A DNA stretch of 64,000 nt, from assembly GCF_036010325.1 (NCBI RefSeq), contig NZ_CP108549.1:2356001-2420000 (forward strand), in the 5' to 3' direction. This stretch comes from Streptomyces sp. NBC_01210. GTDB lineage: Bacteria; Actinomycetota; Actinomycetes; Streptomycetales; Streptomycetaceae. The notes beneath the pieces are model-generated. The model worked only from the letters and a program-made list of their open reading frames with translations, did no database searches and was not told the DNA's origin. Position 1 is the stretch's first letter. Each line of letters begins with the position of its first letter. Position numbers and translations under genes: made by a program. Positions 25,538 to 35,407 of this stretch are shown here, in pieces.

Positions 25538-26373
25538 ACCGTCCACCGGGGGTCCGCGCACCGAGTCCCCCGAGATCATGTGCAACGCCAACACCGATTA
25601 CCGGACGGCTCGTTGGCCTCGTCCCGCGCTCGCCGCCGCCGCGGCCACCGCCCCGGTCCTCGCCACGGCACAGCTCGTCCCGCACCGGCCCGAGCCGAAC
25701 CCGGCTCGCACCCGGACCCGCACCCGGGCTCGTCACGCGCATCGCGTACGAGGGGCCGATCGGCCAACCGGACGTCCGCGCCCGCGTCTTCACGCCGCAC
25801 TTTCGGCTCGCCATCGCCTGCGGATCACCGATCACCGATCATCGATCACCGATTACCGATTACACATCTGCCGGCCATGTCGCCACGACGCAGACCAGCG
25901 TCCGGCCGGCTCCACCCTTCGCCGTACGCCCTGGTACGACCCGCAACATCACTGTTCAGGCCACGGCGCGAAGCCGCACGGGGATCCCCCGCGACATGAA
26001 ACCGCCCCTCCGCGATGTAACGCTACGTAACAATGACGTAATCAAGATTCCGGGCTCCGTTCTCAACCGGGCCCGCACCGCCGATCTCGCCGGGGCTCTC
26101 CGCGCCCCCTCTCGGCCGTCGGCACCAAGATCAACTCAATCCCCTTAGCGGAACTGCACGTTCTCACCATGTGGTCAAAACTCCGGGACGCCGAAAGCCC
26201 GATCTGTCCACAGCCCCACCACGGAGCCTTGGCCTCGGCATAACAAGAACGTCACATCCTGTCGCCCTGCCTCCCTGACCCCGCCACCTCCGCTTAGAGT
26301 CACCGCCAGTCACCGCGCCGCCGGGCGCATCACAGCACGGCCGTGTACCCCCCAGTACGGCCCGGCGACCAAA
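25538..26373. other. Gene-poor stretch before livK
   Basis: About 840 bp without a gene I can support. Fragments in different frames have some coding character (for instance GLVTRIAYEGPIGQPDVRAR around 25720-25780), suggesting a decayed gene, but no single frame is convincing and codon use is poor. A 7-bp tandem array lies at 25823-25864. The stretch near 26015-26050 is AT-richer than its surroundings and may hold promoter elements of livK, but I cannot fix a -10/-35 pair. Confidence 0.5.
25823..25864. repeat. 7-bp tandem repeat, six copies
   Basis: Consecutive heptamers GATCACC, GATCACC, GATCATC, GATCACC, GATTACC and GATTACA. The array is unusually AT-rich for this chromosome and contains repeated GATC sites. 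Confidence 0.9.
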
Positions 26374-26395
26374 CGGCACCTCAGGAGAGGTGCCG
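26374..26395 (+). promoter_or_regulatory. Hairpin in the livK leader
   Basis: A perfect 9-bp stem, CGGCACCTC with GAGGTGCCG, closes a 4-nt loop (AGGA) 20 nt before the livK start codon. It may influence mRNA stability or translation of this abundant binding protein. Confidence 0.55.
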
Positions 26396-26415
26396 CGCCA
26401 GGGAAAGGATTTATC

Positions 26416-27645
26416 GTGCGAAAGCGTTCCTTGCTCATCCTCACCACCGTGGTCACCACGGGAGCACTCACACTCTCCGCCTGCGGCTCGCGCGACGACA
26501 GCAAGGGGACCGACAGCGGCAACAAGACCACTGTGGTCATCGGTGTCGACGCACCGCTGACAGGCTCGCTGTCCGCACTGGGCCAGGGGATCAAGAACTC
26601 CGTGGACCTTGCAGCCAAGACCGCGAACAAGAACAACGAAGTCCCCGGCATTGAATTCAAGGTCGAATCCTACGACGACCAGGCAGTTCCTGCCTCGGGC
26701 CAGGCCAATGCCACCAAGCTCGTAGGCAACAAGGACGTTCTGGGCGTAGTCGGCCCGCTGAACTCCGGCGTCTCGCAGTCGATGCAGGGCGTCTTCAACA
26801 CGGCGAACCTCACGCAGGTCTCTCCGGCCAACACCAACCCGTCGCTGACCCAGGGCGACAACTGGGGCAAGGGCGAGAAGAAGCGTCCGTTCAAGACGTA
26901 CTTCCGTACCGCCACCACGGACGTCATCCAGGGCAAGTTCGCCGCCCAGTACCTGTACAACGACGCCAAGAAGAAGAAGGTCTACGTCGTTGACGACAAG
27001 CAGACCTACGGCGCCGGCCTCGCCGCGATCTTCTCCGACGAGTTCAAGCGTCTCGGCGGCACCATCGCCGGCACCGACCACGTCACGGTGAAGGAGACCG
27101 ACTTCTCCAGCACCGCCGACAAGGTCAAGTCCTCCGGTGCCGACTCGGTCTACTTCGGTGGCCAGTACCCCGAGGGTGGTCTCCTCTCCGACCAGGTCAA
27201 GAAGGCCGGAGCGAAGATCCCCACCATGGGTGGCGACGGTATCTACGACCCCGCGTTCATCAAGGCCTCCGGTGAGGCGAACGACGGCGACCTCGCGACG
27301 TCCGTCGGCTACCCGGTCGAGAAGCTCCCGACCGCCAAGAAGTTCATCGACGACTACAAGGCGGGCGGCTACAAGGACCCGTACGCGGCGTACGGCGGCT
27401 ACTCGTACGACGCCGGCTGGGCCATCATCCAGGCCGTCAAGGCGGTCGTCGCCGCCAACGACGGCAAGGTGCCGGCCGACGCCCGCGCCAAGGTCACCGA
27501 GGCCATGTCCAAGGTCTCCTTCGACGGTGTGACCGGCAAGGTCGCCTTCGACGAGTTCGGTGACACCACGAACAAGCAGCTCACCGTCTACGCCGTCAAG
27601 GGCAGCAACTGGGCGGACGTCAAGAGCGCCACGTTCAAGGACTGA
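26416..27645 (+). CDS. livK: Branched-chain amino acid ABC transporter, substrate-binding lipoprotein
   Basis: 409-aa periplasmic-binding-protein-like lipoprotein that captures branched-chain amino acids outside the cell for LivHMGF. The lipoprotein signal ends at LTLSACGS (Cys about residue 22). The mature part is a type I ABC-binding fold with VVIGVDAPLTGSLSALGQGI (about 41-60), VGPLNSGVSQSMQGVFN, and VYVVDDKQTYGAGLAAIF. It starts at GTG 26416 after GGGAAAGGA. An attenuator-like hairpin follows, so more LivK than permease is likely made. Amino acid specificity is inferred from family and operon. Confidence 0.95.
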   Translation: MRKRSLLILTTVVTTGALTLSACGSRDDSKGTDSGNKTTVVIGVDAPLTGSLSALGQGIKNSVDLAAKTANKNNEVPGIEFKVESYDDQAVPASGQANATKLVGNKDVLGVVGPLNSGVSQSMQGVFNTANLTQVSPANTNPSLTQGDNWGKGEKKRPFKTYFRTATTDVIQGKFAAQYLYNDAKKKKVYVVDDKQTYGAGLAAIFSDEFKRLGGTIAGTDHVTVKETDFSSTADKVKSSGADSVYFGGQYPEGGLLSDQVKKAGAKIPTMGGDGIYDPAFIKASGEANDGDLATSVGYPVEKLPTAKKFIDDYKAGGYKDPYAAYGGYSYDAGWAIIQAVKAVVAANDGKVPADARAKVTEAMSKVSFDGVTGKVAFDEFGDTTNKQLTVYAVKGSNWADVKSATFKD

Positions 27646-27677
27646 TCCACCGCATTGCCCCGCACCAAATGAACCAG

Positions 27678-27712
27678 ACCGCGCGAGGGCGCAACAAGCG
27701 CCCTCGCGCGGT
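27678..27712 (+). terminator. Attenuating hairpin between livK and livH
   Basis: A 15-bp perfect stem (ACCGCGCGAGGGCGC and its complement) with loop AACAA lies 32 bp past the livK stop and 33 bp before livH. Hairpins at this position are known to lower permease expression relative to the binding protein. Confidence 0.85.
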
Positions 27713-27745
27713 GTCATATCCGACACGCTCATCGGAGGCCCTGCG

Positions 27746-28678
27746 GTGAACGAACTGCCGCAACAGCTGGCCAACGGCCTTGCCCTCGGTGCCCTTTATG
27801 GCCTCATCGCCATCGGGTACACCATGGTCTACGGCATCGTCCAGCTCATCAACTTCGCCCACGGCGAGATCTTCATGATCGGGGGCTTCGGCGCCCTCAC
27901 CACCTATACCTGGCTCCCCAGCGGAACCTCGCTCCTGGTGGCGATACCCCTCATGATCATCGGCGGCGCAATAGCCTCCGTCGCCGTCGCCACCGCCGCG
28001 GAACGCTTCGCCTACCGGCCGCTGCGCAGTGCGCCACGGCTTGCCCCGCTGATCACCGCGATCGGCCTTTCCATCGCCCTGCAGCAGCTTGTCTGGGGCT
28101 TCTACCCGGACGCCAAGAAGGCTGTGAGCTTCCCGGAGTTCACGGGTGAGTCCTTCAAGATCCTGGGCAACCTGTCGATCCAGCGCGCCGACGCCTTCGT
28201 CCTCGTCCTCGCCCCGCTGTGCATGCTCGGCCTCGGCTTCTTCGTCTCGAAGAGCCGCAGCGGCCGCGCCATGCAGGCCACCGCGCAGGACCCGGACACC
28301 GCGAAGCTGATGGGCATCAACACGGACCGCATCATCGTGATGGCCTTCGCCATCGGCGCCGCGTTCGCCGCGGTCGCGGCGGTCGCCTACGGCCTCGACA
28401 AGGGCCAGATCAACTTCGAGATGGGCTTCATCCTCGGACTGAAGGCGTTCACCGCGGCAGTCCTCGGAGGCATCGGCAACATCTACGGAGCCATGGTCGG
28501 CGGCATCGTCCTCGGCCTCGCGGAATCCCTGTCGATCGCCTACATCGAAGAGATCCCCGGCATGCAGCAGCTCGGCGGCGGCGCCTGGTCCAACGTCTGG
28601 GCTTTCGTACTTCTCATCGTCGTGCTTCTCGTCAGGCCACAGGGTCTGCTCGGTGAGCGCGTCGCGGATCGGGCGTGA
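27746..28678 (+). CDS. livH: Branched-chain amino acid ABC transporter permease LivH
   Basis: 310-aa inner-membrane permease with about eight hydrophobic segments. The family start LANGLALGALYGLIAIGYTM and VYGIVQLINFAHGEIFMIG are at about 8-43; the C-terminal GLKAFTAAVLGGIGNIYGAM contains the EAA-like contact loop for the ATPases. The start is GTG 27746 with GGAGG 8 nt upstream. Overlaps the livM region by GTGA. Confidence 0.95.
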   Translation: MNELPQQLANGLALGALYGLIAIGYTMVYGIVQLINFAHGEIFMIGGFGALTTYTWLPSGTSLLVAIPLMIIGGAIASVAVATAAERFAYRPLRSAPRLAPLITAIGLSIALQQLVWGFYPDAKKAVSFPEFTGESFKILGNLSIQRADAFVLVLAPLCMLGLGFFVSKSRSGRAMQATAQDPDTAKLMGINTDRIIVMAFAIGAAFAAVAAVAYGLDKGQINFEMGFILGLKAFTAAVLGGIGNIYGAMVGGIVLGLAESLSIAYIEEIPGMQQLGGGAWSNVWAFVLLIVVLLVRPQGLLGERVADRA

Positions 28679-28683
28679 GAACC

Positions 28684-30413
28684 ATGACTGACACCACCAA
28701 GACGGCCGAGGCCGCTCCGGCGGACAGCGCCTCCCGCGTCACCGCACTGCGCTGGCTCACCGCGGTCGGCGGCCTCGCCACCATCCTCAGCACCTTCCTG
28801 TCCTGGACGTACACCAGCAAGTTCCCCGGAGACCTCACCGTCTACGGCTACCCGGGCGGCCTGCAGGTCCTCACCCTCGTGATGGGCCTGGTCATCGTCC
28901 TGTACTCGCTGGCCTCGCTGGGCATCAAGGGACTGGGCTGGCTCGCGCCGGCCGGCACGACCAAGGCCCTGAAGCTGCTGGCCCTCGGCGCCTTCGGCAC
29001 CACCTGGTTCGCCGTGATCGCCATCGCCGTCGAGCTCGGCGGCGCGATCAACCTCGAACCCGGCGGCTATGTCGCCGCAGTGGCCTCCGCACTCCCCGTC
29101 GCCACGGCGTTCATGCTGCCGGACGACAGCCGTCCGGTCTCCCGGCCCAAGGCCCTCCCCTCCTGGGCCGAGATCCTGATCATCGTCGGCTCCTTCGCCG
29201 TCGGCATGTACGTGATCACCTACGGCATCGACACCGAGTACGCCGAACTGTTCACCGGCTACCTCATCGCCCTCGCCTTCGCCGCTGCCGCGCTCTTCAA
29301 GGCCGGCCTCGTCGGGCGGCTCTCGGCGGTCACCGCCAAGTACCGCCAGGTGACCCTCATCGCCGCCTTCGTCGCGGCCGCGGCGTTCCCGTTCACGCAG
29401 AACACCGACACGTACACGCTCATCGCGGTCAACATCCTCATCTTCGCGACCGTCGCCCTGGGCCTGAACATCGTCGTCGGTCTGGCGGGTCTCCTCGACC
29501 TCGGATACGTCGCCTTCCTCGGCGTCGGCGCGTACACCGCCGCCCTCGTCTCCGGGACAACGGCCTCCGCCTTCCACGTGCAGTTCCCCTTCTGGGCCGC
29601 CGTCCTCACCGGCGCCGCCGTCTCGCTGATCTTCGGCGTCGTCATCGGCGCTCCGACCCTGCGACTGCGCGGCGACTACCTCGCCATCGTCACCCTCGGC
29701 TTCGGTGAGATCTTCCGTATCACCGTGGGCAACCTCGACGGCGTATCGGGACCGCAGATCACCAACGGCCCGAACGGCATCCCGAACATCCCGGACCTCG
29801 TGTTCTTCGGGTTCAACTTCGGCGAGGCCCACACCATCGCGGGCTTCGAGCTCGGCAGCTACGCCAACTACTACCTGCTGATGCTGCTCGCGATGATCCT
29901 GGTCATCCTGGTCTTCAGCCGGGCGGGCAGCTCCCGTATCGGCCGGGCCTGGGTCGCCATCCGCGAGGACGAGACCGCCGCAACCGCCATGGGCATCAAC
30001 GGCTTCAGGGTCAAGCTCATCGCCTTCGCCCTCGGCGCCACCCTGGCCGGCCTCGCCGGCACCGTGCAGGCACACGTCCAGCACACCGTGGTCCCCGAGA
30101 TGTACCAGTTCGCAGGCCCGGTCCCGCCCAACTCCGCCTTCCTGCTGGCGGCCGTCATCCTCGGCGGCATGGGCACCATCAGCGGACCACTGGTCGGCGC
30201 CACGCTGCTCTACATGATCCCGGCGAAGCTGCAGTTCCTCCAGGAATACCAGCTCCTCGGCTTCGGCATCGCGCTGATCCTGCTGATGCGGTTCCGTCCC
30301 GAGGGCCTCATCGCCAACCGCCGCGCCCAGCTCGAATACCACGAGACCGACCAACTCGACGTACCGGACGTGGAACTGCCCGACTCCGGCGTCGGCATCG
30401 CGAAGGCGGGGGC

Positions 30414-30417
<4 letters not shown>
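28684..30417 (+). CDS. livM: Branched-chain amino acid ABC transporter permease LivM (extended)
   Basis: 577-aa permease, longer than E. coli LivM (425 aa). An N-terminal extension of about 240 residues with extra membrane segments precedes the conserved permease core (about 240-550). The core holds LGLNIVVGLAGLLDLGYVAF, LRLRGDYLAIVTLGFGEIFR and RIGRAWVAIREDETAATAMG. ATG 28684 is used; GTG 28675, which overlaps the livH stop as GTGA, is an equally possible start. It pairs with LivH to form the channel. Confidence 0.93.
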
Positions 30418-31291
<874 letters not shown>

Positions 31292-31295
<4 letters not shown>

Positions 31296-32008
31296 CCGCT
31301 CTGCTCGAGGTCGAAGACCTCAGGGTGGCCTACGGCAAGATCGAAGCCGTCAAGGGCATCTCCTTCAGCGTCGAGGCCGGCCAGGTCGTCACCCTCATCG
31401 GCACCAACGGTGCGGGCAAGACCACCACCCTGCGGACGCTGTCCGGGCTCCTCAAGCCCTCCGGCGGCCGGATCATCTTCGACGGCAAGCCGCTGAGCGG
31501 CGTTCCGGCCCACAAGATCGTCTCGCTGGGCCTGGCCCACTCGCCCGAGGGACGGCACATCTTCCCGCGGCTGACGATCGCCGAAAACCTCCAGCTCGGT
31601 GCCTTCCTGCGCACCGACAAGGCGGGCATCGAGAAGGACATCCAGCGCGCCTACGACCTCTTCCCGATCCTGGGAGAGCGCAGGAAGCAGGCGTCCGGCA
31701 CCCTCTCGGGCGGCGAGCAGCAGATGCTGGCGATGGGCCGTGCGCTCATGTCGCAGCCGAAGCTGCTGATGCTGGACGAGCCGTCGATGGGTCTCTCCCC
31801 GATCATGATGCAGAAGATCATGGAGACCATCGTCGAACTGAAGTCCCAGGGCACCACCATCCTGCTCGTCGAGCAGAACGCCCAGGCCGCCCTCTCGCTG
31901 GCCGACCACGGCCATGTGATGGAGGTCGGCGAGATCAAGCTGACGGGCACCGGCCAGGACCTGCTGCACGACGAGAACGTCCGCAAGACGTATCTCGGCG
32001 AGGACTGA
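31292..32008 (+). CDS. livF: Branched-chain amino acid ABC transporter ATPase LivF
   Basis: 238-aa ATPase subunit with Walker A GTNGAGKTT near residue 35, signature LSGGEQQMLAMGRAL near 137 and Walker B LLMLDEPSMGLSP near 158. GTG 31292 overlaps the livG stop. Last gene of livKHMGF; a perfect 52-bp palindrome follows as terminator. Confidence 0.96.
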
Positions 32009-32015
32009 GCCGTAC

Positions 32016-32067
32016 GCATACGGAGAGGCCCGCACCCCGAGCTCGGGGTGCGGGCCTCTCCGTATGC
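32016..32067. terminator. 52-bp perfect palindrome, bidirectional terminator
   Basis: Two exact 26-bp arms meet at CCCGAG/CTCGGG with no spacer. It lies 7 bp past livF and 10 bp past the ANTAR gene's stop on the other strand, so it can end both transcripts. Confidence 0.92.
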
Positions 32068-32077
32068 TCCGTATGCC

Positions 32078-32731
32078 CTACTCGCCCTTCGCGGCCTTCT
32101 TCTCCTCGGCGTCCTCGATGACCGCCTCGGCGACCTGCTGCATCGACAGCCGCCGGTCCATCGAGGTCTTCTGGATCCACCGGAACGCCGCGGGCTCCGT
32201 CAGCCCGTACTGCGTCTGCAGAATGCTCTTCGCGCGGTCGACCAGCTTCCGCGTCTCCAGCCGCATGGAGAGGTCCGCGACCTCCTGCTCCAGCGCCTTC
32301 AGCTCGGCGAACCGGGAGACGGCCATCTCGATCGCCGGCACGACGTCGCTCTTGCTGAACGGCTTCACCAGATACGCCATGGCTCCGGCGTCCCGGGCCC
32401 GCTCCACGAGATCGCGCTGCGAGAACGCGGTCAGCATCAGGACGGGGGCGATGGACTCCTCGGCGATCTTCTCGGCCGCGGAGATCCCGTCGAGGACGGG
32501 CATCTTCACATCGAGAATGACCAGATCGGGGCGGTGCTCCCGGGCGAGCTCGACGGCCCGCTGACCGTCACCGGCCTCGCCGACGACCGCGTAGCCCTCT
32601 TCCTCGAGCATCTCTTTGAGGTCGAGCCGGATGAGCGCCTCGTCCTCGGCGATCACGACGCGGGTCGTCAGCGGAGGGACGTGCGACTTGTCGTCATCGG
32701 CGACGGGCTGGGGCGAGTCGGGGGCGGTCAC
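32078..32731 (-). CDS. ANTAR-domain response regulator, PdtaR-like
   Basis: 217-aa antiterminator-type regulator. The receiver domain (about 22-140) has the acidic pair EDEA near 30 and phospho-acceptor Asp in LVILDVKMPVLDG near residue 75. The ANTAR RNA-binding domain (about 150-210) shows KALEQEVADLSMRLETRKLV and the conserved Ala/Trp region EPAAFRWIQKTSMD. Family members bind RNA hairpin pairs to prevent termination after phosphorylation by a histidine kinase; the kinase is not in this window. The best-known relative is Rv1626 (PdtaR). Confidence 0.93.
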   Translation of the reverse strand: MTAPDSPQPVADDDKSHVPPLTTRVVIAEDEALIRLDLKEMLEEEGYAVVGEAGDGQRAVELAREHRPDLVILDVKMPVLDGISAAEKIAEESIAPVLMLTAFSQRDLVERARDAGAMAYLVKPFSKSDVVPAIEMAVSRFAELKALEQEVADLSMRLETRKLVDRAKSILQTQYGLTEPAAFRWIQKTSMDRRLSMQQVAEAVIEDAEEKKAAKGE

Positions 32732-32829
32732 GGGACTCCTCGTTCAGGGCATGTGCAGCTCTCCATGAGCCTACCCAGCTACGGTAAGGTGGTGCTGCAG
32801 CAGGTCGGGGAAAACCTTTGATTCTGCGA

Positions 32830-32904
32830 GCCCCGGTAGCCCAATTGGCAGCAGGCAATGGATTCAAAACCCATACAGTGTCGGTTCGAGTCCGACCCGG
32901 GGCA
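32830..32904 (+). tRNA. Class-I tRNA with anticodon CAA (tRNA-Leu-like, atypical)
   Basis: Cloverleaf: acceptor 32830-32836 with 32897-32903 (7 bp), discriminator A 32904, a D-arm with a 3-bp stem, an anticodon arm 32858-32874 with loop TTCAAAA (anticodon CAA, 32865-32867), a 5-nt variable loop, and T-arm 32880-32896 (5 bp, loop TTCGAGT). The last anticodon-stem pair (A62/C70) is a mismatch. CAA reads the Leu codon UUG, yet tRNA-Leu normally has a long variable arm, absent here. The D-arm loop AATTGGCAGCA is like that of tRNA-Gln. CCA is not encoded, as usual in Streptomyces. Confidence 0.8.
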
Positions 32905-33013
32905 CCTTTTCTTCGATTCCAAGGTCACCTAACTTTTGGGGATCTTCACTCACGTCAGTGAACCTCGCTTCGATGCGACGTCTGCCCTCCGAGATCACGG
33001 CAGGGTCGGCCAC

Positions 33014-33799
33014 ATGTACGACCTTGATACGCGCAAGCGGACCCTCGCGCTCGTAGCCCAGGGGCGCAGCCTGAACTCCGTAAGCAAGCAGACGGGCATA
33101 TCGCGGGCCGCAATCCGCGAGTGGCAGACCCGGATCGAGCCACGTCCACGCATGCTCAGGCAGATCGACCGGTGCCCAAGATGCGCAGCCCGGCCGGGAA
33201 TACCGGCGAACCAGGCCGCGTACGCCTATCTACTGGGCCTCTACCTCGGCGACGGGTGCATCAGCCCCCATCCGCGCGGCAGCGGCTACTACCTGCGCGT
33301 CGCGTGCGCCGACGCCTGGCCGGGCCTGATCGACCAATGCCGCGCCGCCATCACGACCGTCCGTCCGGAGAGCCGGGTTTGCATCCTTCAGAAGCAGGGA
33401 TGTGTGGCGGTCACCAGCTACAGCCAGCACTGGCCATGTCTCTTCCCGCAGCATGGCCCCGGCAAGAAGCACGAGCGCTCCATCGTCCTCGAACCCTGGC
33501 AACAGGAGATCGTGGACGCGCACCCTTGGGAGTTCGTCCGCGGCCTCATCCACTCCGACGGATGCCGGAACATGAACTGGACCACTCGCCTCGTCGGCGG
33601 CGAGCGGAAGCGCTACGAATACCCCCGCTACTGGTTCACCAACGTCTCGGACGACATCCGACAGCTCTACACCGACACTCTCGACAAGCTCGGCATCGAG
33701 TGGAAGCACTGCACCCGCGCAGGAAAGCCGTACAACATCTCCGTCGCCAAGCGCGCGTCCGTCGCGCTGATGGACGCCCACATCGGGCCGAAGTACTGA
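33014..33799 (+). CDS. Free-standing LAGLIDADG homing endonuclease with N-terminal HTH
   Basis: 261-aa protein. A helix-turn-helix of the homeodomain/transposase type is at about 8-38 (VSKQTGISRAAIREWQ), and a CPRC knuckle at 54-57. Two LAGLIDADG-type motifs are visible: LLGLYLGDG at 73-81 and FVRGLIHSDG at 174-183, with the catalytic acids Asp80 and Asp182 present, about 100 residues apart as in single-chain enzymes. ATG 33014 is chosen; an upstream extension to 32936 would reach the tRNA 3' flank and lacks protein character. It is not inside an intron or intein; it lies 109 bp downstream of the tRNA gene. It may be an active or domesticated DNA-binding protein. Confidence 0.8.
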   Translation: MYDLDTRKRTLALVAQGRSLNSVSKQTGISRAAIREWQTRIEPRPRMLRQIDRCPRCAARPGIPANQAAYAYLLGLYLGDGCISPHPRGSGYYLRVACADAWPGLIDQCRAAITTVRPESRVCILQKQGCVAVTSYSQHWPCLFPQHGPGKKHERSIVLEPWQQEIVDAHPWEFVRGLIHSDGCRNMNWTTRLVGGERKRYEYPRYWFTNVSDDIRQLYTDTLDKLGIEWKHCTRAGKPYNISVAKRASVALMDAHIGPKY

Positions 33800-33829
33800 T
33801 CACCTCGGCCCGAGAGACGTACCCGCCAC

Positions 33830-35263
33830 CTACTTCGGGCTGTCGTCCTCGCCGATGTGGTGTACCCGTACGAGGTTCGTCGAGCCCGCTACCCCGGGCG
33901 GGGAGCCGGCCGTGATGACCACGATGTCGCCCTTTTCGCAGCGGCCGATCTTCAGCAGCTCCTCGTCGACCTGGGCCACCATGGCGTCGGTGGAGTCGAC
34001 GTGCGGACCGACAAAGGTCTCCACGCCCCAGGTGAGGTTGAGCTGGGAGCGGGTGGCCGCGTCCGGTGTGAAGGCCAGCAGCGGGATCGGCGAGCGGTAG
34101 CGGGACAGCCGCCTGACGGTGTCGCCGGACTGTGTGAAGGCGACCAGGAACTTCGCGCCCAGGAAGTCGCCCATCTCGGCTGCCGCTCGGGCCACCGCGC
34201 CGCCCTGTGTACGGGGCTTGTTGCGCTCTGTCAGCGGCGGCAGGCCCTTGGCGAGCACGTCCTCCTCGGCCGCCTCGACGATGCGGCTCATCGTCCTCAC
34301 CGTCTCGACGGGGTATTTCCCGACGCTCGTCTCGCCCGACAGCATCACGGCATCGGTGCCGTCGATGACGGCGTTGGCGACGTCGGACGCCTCCGCGCGC
34401 GTGGGGCGGGAGTTGTCGATCATCGAGTCGAGCATCTGGGTCGCGACGATAACCGGCTTGGCATTGCGCTTGGCGAGCTTGATGGCACGCTTCTGGACGA
34501 TCGGCACCTGCTCGAGGGGCATTTCCACGCCGAGATCGCCGCGGGCGACCATGATGCCGTCGAAAGCGGCCACGATGTCGTCGATGTTCTCGACGGCCTG
34601 GGGCTTCTCGATCTTGGCGATCACGGGAAGTCGGCGGCCCTCCTCCGCCATGATGCGGTGCACGTCGTCGACGTCGCGTCCGCTGCGTACGAAGGAGAGG
34701 GCGATGATGTCGGCGCCGATACGCAGGGCCCAGCGGAGGTCTTCGATGTCCTTCTCGGAGAGCGCGGGCACGGAGACGGCCACGCCGGGGAGGTTGAGGC
34801 CCTTGTGGTCGGAGACCATGCCGCCTTCGACGACGGTGGTGTGGACCCGGGGGCCGTCGACCGCGGTCACCAGGAGGGCGACCTTGCCGTCGTCGACGAG
34901 GATGCGCTCTCCGGTGGTGACATCGGCGGCGAGGCCCTGGTAGGTGGTGCCGCAGATTTCGCGGTCGCCTTCCGTCTCCTCGACCGTGATGGTGAATTCA
35001 TCGCCGCGTTCAAGCAGTACGGGTCCCTCGCGGAAGCGTCCGAGTCGGATCTTCGGACCTTGAAGGTCGGCGAGTACGCCGACACTGCGGCCCGATTCGT
35101 CGGAGGCTTTGCGTACGCGCTGGTAGCGCTCCTCGTGCTCGGCGTAGGTGCCGTGGCTGAGGTTGAAGCGGGCGATGTCCATTCCGGCTTCGACCAGTGC
35201 CTTGATCTGGTCGTATGTGTCGGTGGCGGGCCCAAGAGTACAGACGATCTTTGCTCGGCGCAT
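33830..35263 (-). CDS. pyk: Pyruvate kinase
   Basis: Final glycolytic step, phosphoenolpyruvate plus ADP to pyruvate plus ATP. 477 aa with the N-terminal RRAKIVCTLGPAT, substrate-site RFNLSHG near 34, PVIAKIEKPQAVENIDDI near 215-232, VARGDLGVEMP near 240-250, VIVATQMLDSMI near 274-285 and the MLSGETSVGKYP region near 311. Length and C-terminal allosteric domain are typical. Single gene, transcribed away from the SIMPL gene's terminator. Confidence 0.98.
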   Translation of the reverse strand: MRRAKIVCTLGPATDTYDQIKALVEAGMDIARFNLSHGTYAEHEERYQRVRKASDESGRSVGVLADLQGPKIRLGRFREGPVLLERGDEFTITVEETEGDREICGTTYQGLAADVTTGERILVDDGKVALLVTAVDGPRVHTTVVEGGMVSDHKGLNLPGVAVSVPALSEKDIEDLRWALRIGADIIALSFVRSGRDVDDVHRIMAEEGRRLPVIAKIEKPQAVENIDDIVAAFDGIMVARGDLGVEMPLEQVPIVQKRAIKLAKRNAKPVIVATQMLDSMIDNSRPTRAEASDVANAVIDGTDAVMLSGETSVGKYPVETVRTMSRIVEAAEEDVLAKGLPPLTERNKPRTQGGAVARAAAEMGDFLGAKFLVAFTQSGDTVRRLSRYRSPIPLLAFTPDAATRSQLNLTWGVETFVGPHVDSTDAMVAQVDEELLKIGRCEKGDIVVITAGSPPGVAGSTNLVRVHHIGEDDSPK

Positions 35264-35362
35264 GATTCGAGCGTAGGGCTTACCGGCCGGTAGAGAATTG
35301 GCCGCGCATGACTACTCAACAACCTTTACGTGAAGCCTTATTGACAAGTGTTGAATTGCGCG

Positions 35363-35407
35363 CGGGGGCGCTCCGATGAGCATTTCAGTCGCTGGAGCAC
35401 GCCCCCG
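35363..35407 (-). terminator. Hairpin after the SIMPL gene
   Basis: Outer arms CGGGGGCG (35363-35370) and CGCCCCCG (35400-35407) with an inner CTCC/GGAG pairing form an imperfect stem ending directly at the SIMPL stop codon. Confidence 0.5.

Noticed and set aside
25580..26030. Possible secreted protein starting MCNANTDYRTARW in the gene-poor stretch
   Set aside because: The frame soon turns into His/Arg/Pro-rich sequence with a 7-bp repeat and no ribosome-binding site; coding signal shifts between frames.
26374..26395. livK leader hairpin as a target of the nearby ANTAR protein
   Set aside because: ANTAR targets are paired hairpins with A at loop position 1 and G at 4; here there is one hairpin and the loop does not fit.
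32952..32974. ACGTCAGTG-N8-TTCGAT before the endonuclease as a fourth damage promoter
   Set aside because: Two -35 bases and the -10 A are wrong, so the match is weak; reported only as a possibility.
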